NCBI GenBank assembly: GCA_946482385.1
Contig: CAMLRI010000123.1
Span: forward strand, 1-6,726
Origin: an uncultured Cellvibrio sp.
Lineage (GTDB): Bacteria; Pseudomonadota; Gammaproteobacteria; Pseudomonadales; Cellvibrionaceae
Reading direction: 5' to 3'
DNA length: 6,726 bases
Both the position numbers and the translations under genes were made by a program. A model generated the notes under the pieces. The model searched no databases. It had not been told where the DNA came from and saw nothing but the letters and a program-made list of their open reading frames with translations. This document shows positions 1 to 5,962 of this stretch, piece by piece (position 1 is the stretch's first letter; the number at the start of each line of letters is the position of its first letter).

Positions 1-643
1 ACGTGCGATGATCAAGGCCAGTGAAGGGCTGAATAACCTGCGCATACTCTTGCCGATGATCACCAACGTGCACGAGGTGGACGCCTCCAAAGCACTGATC
101 GCCCGGGTTTACAGCGAACTGCTGGAAGAGGGTTACAAGGTGCAAATGCCCCAGGTGGGGGTGATGGTCGAGGTGCCGGCAGCGGTCTACCAGGCGCGCG
201 AGTTGTCGGCGCGGGTGGATTTCTTGTCGGTGGGCAGTAACGACCTCACCCAATACTTGCTGGCGGTGGATCGCAACAATGCCCAGGTGGCTGCGCTCTA
301 TCAGGCTTATCATCCGGCCGTGTTGCGCGCCCTGCAGCACGTGGTGGATGCTGCCCACGCCGAGCAGGTAAGCGTCAGTATCTGTGGCGAATTGGCGGGT
401 GATCCCGGCGCAGCCATGCTGCTAATGGCGATGGGTTACGACATGCTGTCGATGAACGCCACCAACCTGCCCAAGGTAAAATCGGTGATACGCGGCATCA
501 CTCTCGCCCAAGCCCGGGAGCTGCTTGCCGAGGTGATGCAAATGACCTACGCCGAGCAGATCCAGGCGCGGGTTAACCAGGCGCTGCGCGCGGCGGGCGT
601 CACTCGCTTTATGCGTACCTCTGCAGCGGATGAGTTGAACTAA
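1..643 (+). CDS. ptsP: PtsP, phosphoenolpyruvate-protein phosphotransferase of the nitrogen PTS (EI-Ntr), 3' part only
   Basis: The gene enters from the left edge in frame (first full codon at base 2) and ends with TAA at 641-643, so only the last ~214 residues are present. They form most of the PEP-binding TIM-barrel domain of the enzyme I family. Visible motifs are VGVMVEVPAAV, FLSVGSNDLTQYLLAVDRNN (PEP and metal ligands around the N-D and the R) and SICGELAGDP with the catalytic cysteine codon at 383-385. The closing stretch LSMNATNLPKVK favours PtsP over sugar-PTS PtsI. In the family, the enzyme autophosphorylates from PEP and passes the phosphate to NPr, then to EIIA-Ntr; it acts in the cytoplasm in regulation rather than sugar uptake. 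The N-terminal GAF domain and the phospho-histidine domain expected of PtsP lie outside the window, so the PtsP/PtsI distinction rests on the C-terminal sequence and on lgt downstream. Confidence 0.93.
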   Translation, partial: RAMIKASEGLNNLRILLPMITNVHEVDASKALIARVYSELLEEGYKVQMPQVGVMVEVPAAVYQARELSARVDFLSVGSNDLTQYLLAVDRNNAQVAALYQAYHPAVLRALQHVVDAAHAEQVSVSICGELAGDPGAAMLLMAMGYDMLSMNATNLPKVKSVIRGITLAQARELLAEVMQMTYAEQIQARVNQALRAAGVTRFMRTSAADELN

Positions 644-677
644 TCCCGGCGTTAATCCCAGAGTATTAATTCCCCGA

Positions 678-693
678 GGGATGCCTCCATCCC
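678..693 (+). other. Small hairpin in the ptsP-lgt gap
   Basis: GGGATG (678-683) can pair perfectly with CATCCC (688-693) around a CCTC loop, ending three bases before the lgt ribosome binding site (TAAGG, 696-700). No T-run follows, so it is not a convincing terminator. It could modulate lgt translation or be incidental. The gap also holds TAATCCC at 641-647 and 653-659 and TAATTCCC at 667-674. I see no convincing promoter here, which leaves read-through from ptsP into lgt as the simplest reading. Confidence 0.3.
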
Positions 694-707
694 CCTAAGG
701 TTGCTTT

Positions 708-1550
708 ATGTTGAATTATCCCGATATCGACCCGGTGGCGCTGAGCATTCCCGGGTTTGAATTGGCCGACAAAACCTTCGGCCCATTTAATGTGCACTGG
801 TACGGCATTATGTACCTGTGCGCCTTTGCCAGCGCCTGGGCCTTGGCGGTGTACCGCGCGCGCCGCCCTGGAGCCATTATCAGTGCGGCCCAGGTGGAAA
901 ACCTTATTACCTATGGCGCTTTTGGGGTGATCCTCGGTGGCCGCTGCGGCTATGTCTTCTTTTACGGCTGGGATCAATTTGTAGCCGACCCCCTCTGGTT
1001 GTTGCGGGTGTGGGAAGGTGGCATGTCATTCCATGGCGGTTTGATCGGCGTCATCCTTGCCATGTTCCTCTATGCGCGCCAACTGAAAATTTCCTATTTG
1101 CAGCTGATGGATTTTGTCGCCCCTATAGTGCCCCTGGGGCTTGGCTTTGGTCGCCTGGGTAATTTTATCGGCCAGGAGCTTTGGGGGCGCGTCAGCGATG
1201 TGCCTTGGGCTATGGTGTTTCCCAAAGCGATGGATCCTGCTGGCGTGGCGCGCCATCCCAGCCAGCTATATCAAGCGTTCTTAGAGGGGCTGGTATTGTT
1301 TGTTATTGTGTTTTGGTTTTCGGCAAAACCCCGCCCGCGCGCTGCCGTCTCGGGGGTATTCCTGATTTGCTATTCGCTATTCCGCTTTGCGGTTGAATTT
1401 GTGCGCGAGCCGGATGAAGGCTTGGGCTTTGTCCTGCTCGGTTGGATGACGCGCGGCCAGGAATTGTGTGTGCCTATGTTTGTGTTGGGCGTTGGTTTGT
1501 TGATCTACGCCTATCGCGTGGTGCCGGCAGTGCCGCCTGTAAAAAATTAA
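708..1550 (+). CDS. lgt: Lgt, phosphatidylglycerol-prolipoprotein diacylglyceryl transferase
   Basis: This inner-membrane enzyme moves diacylglycerol from phosphatidylglycerol to the lipobox cysteine of prelipoproteins, the first step of bacterial lipoprotein maturation. The 280-residue product is close to the 291 of E. coli and is hydrophobic throughout, with about seven membrane segments. Family signatures are in order: HWYG (30-33, with the conserved Tyr32), GGMSFHGG (104-111, His109), the Lgt signature GRLGNF...ELWGR (148-161, with Arg149, Asn152, Glu157 and Gly160), HPSQLY (183-188), and Arg226/Glu230 in FRFAVEF. These match residues known to matter in E. coli Lgt. The ATG at 708 is preceded by TAAGG (696-700) at good spacing and begins at the usual N-terminus. 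A small oddity is GQ between Ile154 and Glu157, where E. coli has NG. thyA starts 39 bp downstream, so the two are probably co-transcribed. Confidence 0.97.
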   Translation: MLNYPDIDPVALSIPGFELADKTFGPFNVHWYGIMYLCAFASAWALAVYRARRPGAIISAAQVENLITYGAFGVILGGRCGYVFFYGWDQFVADPLWLLRVWEGGMSFHGGLIGVILAMFLYARQLKISYLQLMDFVAPIVPLGLGFGRLGNFIGQELWGRVSDVPWAMVFPKAMDPAGVARHPSQLYQAFLEGLVLFVIVFWFSAKPRPRAAVSGVFLICYSLFRFAVEFVREPDEGLGFVLLGWMTRGQELCVPMFVLGVGLLIYAYRVVPAVPPVKN

Positions 1551-1589
1551 TACCCGGTTTTGCCGGTTCAATCCTCAGTAGGTTAATTC

Positions 1590-2429
1590 ATGAAGCAATA
1601 TCTGGATCTAATGCGCGACGTGGTCGACAACGGCATAGTGCGCGATGATCGCACTGGCACAGGCACCCGCTCGGTGTTTGGTCGGCAGTTGCGTTTCGAT
1701 CTATCCGAAGGTTTCCCTTTGGTGACCACCAAAACCGTGCACCTCAAAAGTGTCATAGTAGAACTCTTGTGGTTTTTGCAGGGGCGCACCGATGTGAATT
1801 GGCTGCAAGAGCGCGGTTGCAGTATCTGGAATGAGTGGGCTACCGAAACTGGCGACCTGGGGCCTGTTTATGGCAAGCAGTGGCGCAGCTGGGCCTGCCC
1901 GGATGGTTCTACCATCGACCAAATTAGCCAGGTGTTGGAGCAGATCAAAACCAAACCCAATTCCCGTCGCTTGATTGTCAGCGCCTGGAACCCGGCAGAT
2001 TTGCCAGATGAATCCCTGAGCCCGCAGGAAAATGTGCGCCAGGGGCGCATGGCCCTGGCGGCGTGCCACACCTTGTTCCAGTTTTATGTGGCTCAGGGCA
2101 AGCTCTCCTGCCAGCTGTACCAGCGCAGCGCGGATTTATTTTTAGGTGTGCCTTTTAATATCGCCAGCTATGCTTTGTTAACCCACATGATGGCGCAGCA
2201 GTGCGATTTGGAGGTGGGGGATTTTGTGCATACTTTTGGCGATTGCCATTTGTATAACAACCACATTACTGACGACATAGTTTACGCACAATTAACACGC
2301 GAACCACGAAAAATGCCTAGACTGCGCATCAAGCGTCGTCCGGCATCTTTGTTTGAATACCAGCTGGAAGATTTTGAATTTGAAGGCTACGACCCTCACC
2401 CGCGCATAGTTGCCCCTATCGCAATATAA
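1590..2429 (+). CDS. thyA: ThyA, thymidylate synthase
   Basis: The cytoplasmic enzyme methylates dUMP to dTMP with 5,10-methylene-tetrahydrofolate, releasing dihydrofolate. The 279 residues align along their whole length with E. coli ThyA (264). Seen are the phosphate-binding DRTGTGT loop (20-26), FPLVTTK, IWNEW (Trp80 and Trp83), [11 protein letters not shown], the Arg pair in [11 protein letters not shown], the catalytic Cys159 in [24 protein letters not shown] (Arg179, Asp182, Asn190) and His220/Tyr222 in GDCHLY. The protein ends [15 protein letters not shown], the classic ThyA C-terminus. Two departures are visible: the proline that normally precedes the catalytic cysteine is Ala158, and about 13 extra residues lie between SAWN and the active-site loop (roughly 135-153). 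Another two extra residues lie near 227. The start is supported by AGTAGG (1577-1582). folA follows after 15 bp, a natural pairing because DHFR recycles the dihydrofolate made here. Confidence 0.97.
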   Translation: MKQYLDLMRDVVDNGIVRDDRTGTGTRSVFGRQLRFDLSEGFPLVTTKTVHLKSVIVELLWFLQGRTDVNWLQERGCSIWNEWATETGDLGPVYGKQWRSWACPDGSTIDQISQVLEQIKTKPNSRRLIVSAWNPADLPDESLSPQENVRQGRMALAACHTLFQFYVAQGKLSCQLYQRSADLFLGVPFNIASYALLTHMMAQQCDLEVGDFVHTFGDCHLYNNHITDDIVYAQLTREPRKMPRLRIKRRPASLFEYQLEDFEFEGYDPHPRIVAPIAI

Positions 2430-2444
2430 AATGGGTAATGGTCA

Positions 2445-2948
2445 ATGAAATTAGCCTTGATAGTTGCCGCGGCTGCCAATGGAGTTATTGGTCGCAACAA
2501 CCAGTTGCCCTGGCATTTGCCTGAAGATCTTCAATACTTCAAAGCCAGAACCCTGGGTAAACCCATCATCATGGGGCGCAAAACTTACGAGTCCATAGGT
2601 CGCCCTCTACCTGGGCGCCCCAATATCGTGGTAACGCGCAACAGCCAATGGCAGGCCCCTGGTGTGCATGCTGTGGGCGGCCTGAAAGAAGCTTTGGAGT
2701 TGGCGGCAACCCTGGTGGCGGGGGCGGATGCGGAAGTGATGGTGATTGGCGGTGCAGAACTTTATAAGTTGGCACTGCCTATGGCGGATCGTATCTACCT
2801 GACTCGTCTGGGTGTCGAGGTTGAAGGCGATGCTTTTTTTCCAGAGCTGAGTCCGGCGCAATGGCAACTGGTGAGCGATCTGCCAGGGGCGATTGGGGCT
2901 GCGTTACCGCATCGTTTTTTGTGTTACGAGCGCCCGGTTAATAAATAA
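2445..2948 (+). CDS. folA: FolA, dihydrofolate reductase
   Basis: The enzyme reduces dihydrofolate to tetrahydrofolate with NADPH in the cytoplasm and is the trimethoprim target in this family. The 167 residues match chromosomal DHFR (E. coli 159). Visible are VIGRNNQLPWHLPEDL with Trp23 and the catalytic acid Asp28, the NADPH-binding GRKTYESIGRPLPGR (44-58, including Arg58 for the folate glutamate), MVIGGAELY (99-107) and IYLTRL with Thr120. The ATG at 2445 gives the expected N-terminus. Its Shine-Dalgarno is poor (only GGGTAATGG upstream), and the gene starts 15 bp after the thyA stop, so coupling to thyA translation is likely. A five-codon open frame (2431-2448) begins one base after the thyA stop and ends in an ATGA overlap with the folA start. 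Nothing in the coding sequence looks unusual or transferred. Confidence 0.97.
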   Translation: MKLALIVAAAANGVIGRNNQLPWHLPEDLQYFKARTLGKPIIMGRKTYESIGRPLPGRPNIVVTRNSQWQAPGVHAVGGLKEALELAATLVAGADAEVMVIGGAELYKLALPMADRIYLTRLGVEVEGDAFFPELSPAQWQLVSDLPGAIGAALPHRFLCYERPVNK

Positions 2949-2958
2949 CCGCTAATAA

Positions 2959-2990
2959 CCAAAAGTTCTCATTAATTGGAGAGTTTTTGG
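2959..2990 (+). terminator. Possible terminator hairpin after folA
   Basis: CCAAAAGTTCTC (2959-2970) pairs as RNA with GAGAGTTTTTGG (2979-2990) over all 12 positions, allowing a G-U and a U-G in the middle, around an 8-base AT-rich loop. The T5 run lies in the 3' arm at 2984-2988. The upper TTCTC/GAGAG stem followed by that run resembles a weak intrinsic terminator. It starts 10 bases after the folA stop, a fitting place to end the lgt-thyA-folA transcript. The upper stem is low in GC, so termination may be partial. A second small GGCG/CGCC hairpin overlaps its end (2989-2999). Confidence 0.45.
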
Positions 2991-3015
2991 CGGTGCGCCG
3001 TCAATTGAATTGTTT

Positions 3016-3061
3016 GTGTTACCGAACAAGGTGTTACCTTGGTGCTAGTGTTACCGTGGTG
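3016..3061 (+). repeat. Three direct GTGTTACC repeats, possible regulator-binding array
   Basis: GTGTTACC occurs exactly at 3016-3023, 3031-3038 and 3048-3055, so start-to-start distances are 15 and 17 bp. The second and third copies extend to a 14-base repeat with one mismatch (GTGTTACCTTGGTG at 3031-3044, GTGTTACCGTGGTG at 3048-3061). The array lies in non-coding DNA upstream of the candidate promoter of the TonB cluster. Regular same-orientation boxes near such a promoter suggest binding sites for an activator or repressor that binds cooperatively. No known consensus is recognised, so the regulator is unknown. Confidence 0.5.
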
Positions 3062-3100
3062 ATACATAACTACACACGTAGATGGCTTTTGGATAAATCA

Positions 3101-3130
3101 TTGGAAGTGAGCTATGTCGCTTATTACAAT
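3101..3130 (+). promoter_or_regulatory. Candidate sigma-70 promoter for the TonB-system cluster
   Basis: TTGGAA (3101-3106) as -35 and TACAAT (3125-3130, five of six matches to TATAAT) as -10 are separated by 18 bp. This predicts a start near 3137 and a leader of about 95 bases before the ATG at 3234. The -35 matches only four of six positions, which would suit an activator-dependent promoter, and the repeat array lies just upstream. It is the best candidate I see in the gap, but it was found by eye. Confidence 0.4.
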
Positions 3131-3177
3131 GCCGCAGTTCTTAGCTGCCTCTCTGAGGCTACGTGGATAACGTGTCT

Positions 3178-3197
3178 GTGGCAGCTTGTGCTGTCAC
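3178..3197 (+). other. Strong leader hairpin upstream of the DUF3450 gene
   Basis: GTGGCAGC (3178-3185) pairs with GCTGTCAC (3190-3197) as an 8-bp stem with one G-U and a TTGT tetraloop. A smaller stem, GCCTC/GAGGC (3147-3151 with 3155-3159), precedes it. No T-run follows, so neither looks like a terminator. If the proposed promoter is right, both lie in the untranslated leader of the TonB cluster and may stabilise the mRNA or bind a regulator. No known riboswitch fold is recognised. Confidence 0.4.
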
Positions 3198-3216
3198 TTA
3201 CTCAATTGATTGAACA

Positions 3217-3230
3217 CCCAAGTTGGGGGG
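3217..3230 (+). promoter_or_regulatory. Hexa-G ribosome binding site faced by a CCC run
   Basis: The only purine-rich stretch before the ATG at 3234 is GGGGGG (3225-3230), just three bases away. This is an unusual Shine-Dalgarno in both composition and spacing. CCCA (3217-3220) can pair with TGGG (3224-3227) around a three-base loop, covering half of the G-run. The site decides the start: the upstream in-frame TTG at 3210 has no ribosome binding site and would spoil the signal peptide. Confidence 0.4.
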
Positions 3231-3233
3231 ATT

Positions 3234-4016
3234 ATGAAACATCAGCGATTGAAAGCCGTGGCTGTGTCCACAGTGCTTTCTGCCAGCGCGCTCATGGGCA
3301 GCGTTGCTATGGCAGATCAAACCCTGAACACCGTGATTCAGGTGGGTCAAGCCAAAACTACTTTGGCACAAGACTCTCAAAAGCGTATTGATCGTCTGGC
3401 TCAGGAAACTGATGAGCTGGAGTTTCAGTTCAAACAACAAAATAAGCTGATTGATGATCTGCGCGTTTTTAACGCCCAGATGGAAAAGCAAGTTGCCAAG
3501 CAAATGGAAGTGGTTAGCGACTTGGAAGAATCGATCGAAAAAGTGACCGTTATTGAACGTCAAATTCAGCCGCTGATTTTCCGCATGCTCGATAGTCTTG
3601 ACCAGTTCGTAAGCCTGGATAAACCCTTCCAGGTTGAAGAGCGCAAGGCGCGTATCGAAGCTCTGCGTGTCAACCAGGATCGCGCCGATATTTCCGTATC
3701 GGAAAAATTCCGTCAGGTTCTCGAAGCGTACAAAATCGAAACCGCTTACGGCAGCACTATCGAAGCATACAAAGCTAGCCTGCCAATCAATGGTCAGGAT
3801 CGTGAAGTAAGTGTGCTGCGTGTTGGTCGCATCTCTTTGATGTACCAAACAACCGATGCTAAAGAGTGTGGTGCTTACGACCCAACCACTAAAGAGTGGG
3901 TGGCGTTGGATAATTCATACAACAGCCGTATTTTGAAAGGTCTGCGCATTGCGCGTGACCAAGCCTCAAAAGATATCATGGTAATGCGTGTTCAAGCGCC
4001 GGAGGCAGCACAATGA
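3234..4016 (+). CDS. Secreted coiled-coil DUF3450 family protein of a TonB2-type cluster
   Basis: The 260-residue product has a signal peptide (positively charged start, hydrophobic core, likely cut after AMA at residue 27), so it is probably periplasmic. Residues ~40-108 form a long, highly charged coiled coil (heptad-like L/I spacing with many E, K, Q). The second half carries the conserved DUF3450 pattern: LDQFVSLDKPF...ER (122-137), DISVSEKFRQVLEAYKIE (152-169), AYGSTIEAY (171-179), and VLRVGRISLMYQTTD (194-208). The molecular function of the family is unknown to me. Its place at the head of the ttpC-exbB-exbD-tonB cluster and its ATGA overlap (4013-4016) with ttpC argue that it works with TtpC, perhaps as a periplasmic partner linking the inner-membrane motor to TonB or the cell wall; that role is inference. 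Codon choice (many CGT, CTG, GAA) suggests strong expression. Confidence 0.88.
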   Translation: MKHQRLKAVAVSTVLSASALMGSVAMADQTLNTVIQVGQAKTTLAQDSQKRIDRLAQETDELEFQFKQQNKLIDDLRVFNAQMEKQVAKQMEVVSDLEESIEKVTVIERQIQPLIFRMLDSLDQFVSLDKPFQVEERKARIEALRVNQDRADISVSEKFRQVLEAYKIETAYGSTIEAYKASLPINGQDREVSVLRVGRISLMYQTTDAKECGAYDPTTKEWVALDNSYNSRILKGLRIARDQASKDIMVMRVQAPEAAQ

Positions 4017-5380
4017 AAATGAAGTTTGTAAAAAGCTGTCTGTTCGTAGCAGCTGCAGGATTGTTTGCTTCCAGCTTCTCTCTTGCTCAGGAAAAAGCAA
4101 CCTCTCTGGATCAACTGCTGGAGATGGTAAAGAAATCGCAAATCAACGAGTCCGCAGAGCATAAGCAACGCGAAGCTGAGTTTGCCCGCGATAAAGCCAA
4201 TCAGGCCAACCTGCTGGCACAAGCGAAAGCGACTCGCCAAGCTGAAGAAGCCCGCTCTGTAGCGCTGGAAAAGAAGTTCAATGAGCAAAAATTGCTGGTT
4301 GACCAAAAAAGAGCGCAATTGAATGAGCGTTTGGGTTCTATGCGCGAACTCTTCGGTCACCTGACGGCTACCGCTGGCGACCTGCGTGCCACCCTGGAGT
4401 CATCCATCGTAAGTGCTCAGTATGCTAACCGCGGTGACTTCCTCGAGGCCTTGATCGAAAAAATGAACGGCAGCACCAAGTTGCCAGACATTGAAGAAAT
4501 CGAGCGTCTGTGGTTCGAAGTTCAACGTGAGATGGTTGAAACTGGTCGCGTAGTGAAGTTCAACGCCACTGTCGTTAAGCCCAATGGCGAACAAGCTCAA
4601 CAAGAGATTGTGCGTGTTGGTAGCTACAACCTGGTTTCTGATGGCAAGTACCTGAGCTTTGACGGCTCAAAAATTAACGAGCTGCCACGTCAACCAGACA
4701 GCCATTTGGCCGGTGCCCAAGCGCTGCAAGCAGCTACTTCTGGTACTGTTGACTTCGGTGTGGATCCAACTGGACCCGCTGGCGGTCAATTGCTGACAGC
4801 GCTGATTGATACCCCAACGTTTATGGAGCGTGTTGATCAGGGTGGTGCGGTTGGTTATGTGATTGTTGTTGTGGGTTTCATCGGCGTGTTGCTTGGCTTC
4901 TGGCGCATCCTGGTTCTCACTATTGTTAGCGGCAAAGTGAAGGCTCAATTGAAGTCTCGCACTGCTAACACCAACAACCCACTGGGTCGCGTGCTGAAAG
5001 TTGCTGAAGAGAACTCCAAAGTAGATACAGAAACTCTCGAGCTGAAACTCGAAGAAGCTGTGTTGAAAGAGCGCCCCGGTATTGAAAGTGGTTTGGCGAT
5101 TCTGAAGATTATTGCTGCAGTTGCTCCCCTGTTGGGTCTGTTGGGTACCGTAACCGGTATGATCGAAACCTTCCAGGCAATTACTATCTTCGGTGCTGGC
5201 GATCCCAAGAACATGGCAGGCGGTATTTCCGCAGCCTTGGTTACCACAGTACAAGGTCTGGTTGTTGCCATCCCGGTTGTGTTGATGCACACCCTGGTAA
5301 ATGGCCGCGCTAAAGCAGTTATTCAGGTTCTCGATGAGCAAACTACTGGCATCATCGCAGAAAATTCTGAGCGTAAATAA
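4013..5380 (+). CDS. ttpC: TtpC-like large ExbB-family protein (MotA/TolQ/ExbB proton channel with periplasmic coiled coil)
   Basis: The 455 residues begin with a signal peptide (likely cleavage after SLA at 25), followed by a charged coiled coil (~32-108), a mixed periplasmic domain (~120-260), and a C-terminal MotA/TolQ/ExbB domain with membrane segments near 278-303, 361-384 and 406-429. The family motif APLLGLLGTVTGMIETF (371-387) includes Thr379, equivalent to E. coli ExbB Thr148; Thr412 in TM3 corresponds to Thr181. The TM3 glutamate of E. coli ExbB (Glu176) is replaced by Ala407. In Vibrio TonB2 systems a protein of this type, TtpC, is required along with ExbB2, ExbD2 and TonB2 for TonB2-dependent iron uptake. 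GGAGG (4001-4005) lies 7 bases before the ATG, and the start overlaps the upstream stop by four bases, favouring coupled translation. The C-terminal assignment is firm; the name TtpC rests on architecture and gene order. Confidence 0.87.
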   Translation: MKMKFVKSCLFVAAAGLFASSFSLAQEKATSLDQLLEMVKKSQINESAEHKQREAEFARDKANQANLLAQAKATRQAEEARSVALEKKFNEQKLLVDQKRAQLNERLGSMRELFGHLTATAGDLRATLESSIVSAQYANRGDFLEALIEKMNGSTKLPDIEEIERLWFEVQREMVETGRVVKFNATVVKPNGEQAQQEIVRVGSYNLVSDGKYLSFDGSKINELPRQPDSHLAGAQALQAATSGTVDFGVDPTGPAGGQLLTALIDTPTFMERVDQGGAVGYVIVVVGFIGVLLGFWRILVLTIVSGKVKAQLKSRTANTNNPLGRVLKVAEENSKVDTETLELKLEEAVLKERPGIESGLAILKIIAAVAPLLGLLGTVTGMIETFQAITIFGAGDPKNMAGGISAALVTTVQGLVVAIPVVLMHTLVNGRAKAVIQVLDEQTTGIIAENSERK

Positions 5381-5394
5381 CTAGGAGATAACAC

Positions 5395-5922
5395 ATGCAG
5401 GCTTTATTGGAGGCGTTCGCTGCCATTGGAGCCTTTATGGATCAGGGCGGCCCGGTGATGTACCTCATCGCCGCCCTTACCTTTGTAATGTGGGCTCTGG
5501 CGTTTGAGCGTGCCTGGTATTTCAAAGGTGGTCTGAAAGGCGATGTTCAAAAAGCATTGGCAGCCTGGGAAGCGCGTCAAGAGCGCAAATCCTGGAATGC
5601 CCATCAAATTCGTACGGCGATGATTTCGCGCATGTCCAGCAAGATCAACCAAAACATGGACATGATTACCACTTTGATCGCACTTTGCCCCCTGATGGGG
5701 CTCCTGGGTACGGTAACGGGGATGATCGAGGTGTTTAGCGTCCTGTCGTTGACTGGCGGTGGTGATGCAAAACAAATGGCTGGCGGTGTATCAAGAGCAA
5801 CAATCCCCACTATGTCGGGAATGGTTGCGGCAATCTCCGGGTTGTTTGTAAACACCTACTTATCGCGCGTTGCTGAGCGGGAAGATCGTTTGTTTGCCGA
5901 CCATTTGACAATGGATCACTAA
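5395..5922 (+). CDS. exbB: ExbB-like proton channel subunit (short, ExbB2 type)
   Basis: The 175-residue inner-membrane protein belongs to the MotA/TolQ/ExbB family and forms, with ExbD, the proton-driven motor for TonB. It starts with a short periplasmic helix and DQGGPVMYLI, then has membrane segments near 19-42, 89-114 and 131-155. LCPLMGLLGTVTGMIEVF (97-114) is the channel motif with Thr106 (Thr148 of E. coli ExbB), and GVSRATIPTMSGM (131-143) is TM3 with Thr139 at the place of Thr181. Arg134 (codon 5794-5796) stands where E. coli has Glu176. It is much shorter than E. coli ExbB (244 residues) and matches the compact ExbB2 type. AGGAG (5383-5387) precedes the ATG, 14 bp after ttpC. Two ExbB-like proteins in one cluster suggest either a mixed channel or a division of labour. 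Confidence 0.92.
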   Translation: MQALLEAFAAIGAFMDQGGPVMYLIAALTFVMWALAFERAWYFKGGLKGDVQKALAAWEARQERKSWNAHQIRTAMISRMSSKINQNMDMITTLIALCPLMGLLGTVTGMIEVFSVLSLTGGGDAKQMAGGVSRATIPTMSGMVAAISGLFVNTYLSRVAEREDRLFADHLTMDH

Positions 5923-5962
5923 GTAATCGCTCAATGTTTAACCTGTATTAAAGAGATGTCTC

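Noticed and set aside
635..669. TTGAAC and TATTAA as a promoter for lgt
   Set aside because: The spacing of 23 bp is too long for a sigma-70 promoter and no other pair is better.
1552..1568. CCGG-TTTTG-CCGG hairpin in the lgt-thyA gap as a terminator
   Set aside because: The stem is only four pairs with no T-run after it, and the 39-bp gap has a good thyA ribosome binding site, so read-through is more likely.
3210..3233. Upstream in-frame TTG as the start of the DUF3450 gene
   Set aside because: It would add eight residues before a normal signal peptide and lacks a Shine-Dalgarno; the ATG at 3234 follows the G-run and gives a standard secretion signal.
2987..3391. 134-codon open frame on the + strand across the intergenic gap
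   Set aside because: It starts inside the folA terminator hairpin, overlaps the well-supported DUF3450 gene in another frame, has no ribosome binding site and its product resembles nothing I know.
3198..3848. 216-codon open frame on the - strand
   Set aside because: It is fully antisense to the DUF3450 gene, whose protein shows clear family motifs; it is a by-product of that gene's codon use.
4667..5341. 224-codon open frame on the - strand
   Set aside because: It is antisense to the conserved channel region of ttpC; its composition, rich in Gln, Asn, His and Cys, is typical of a reversed membrane-protein frame.
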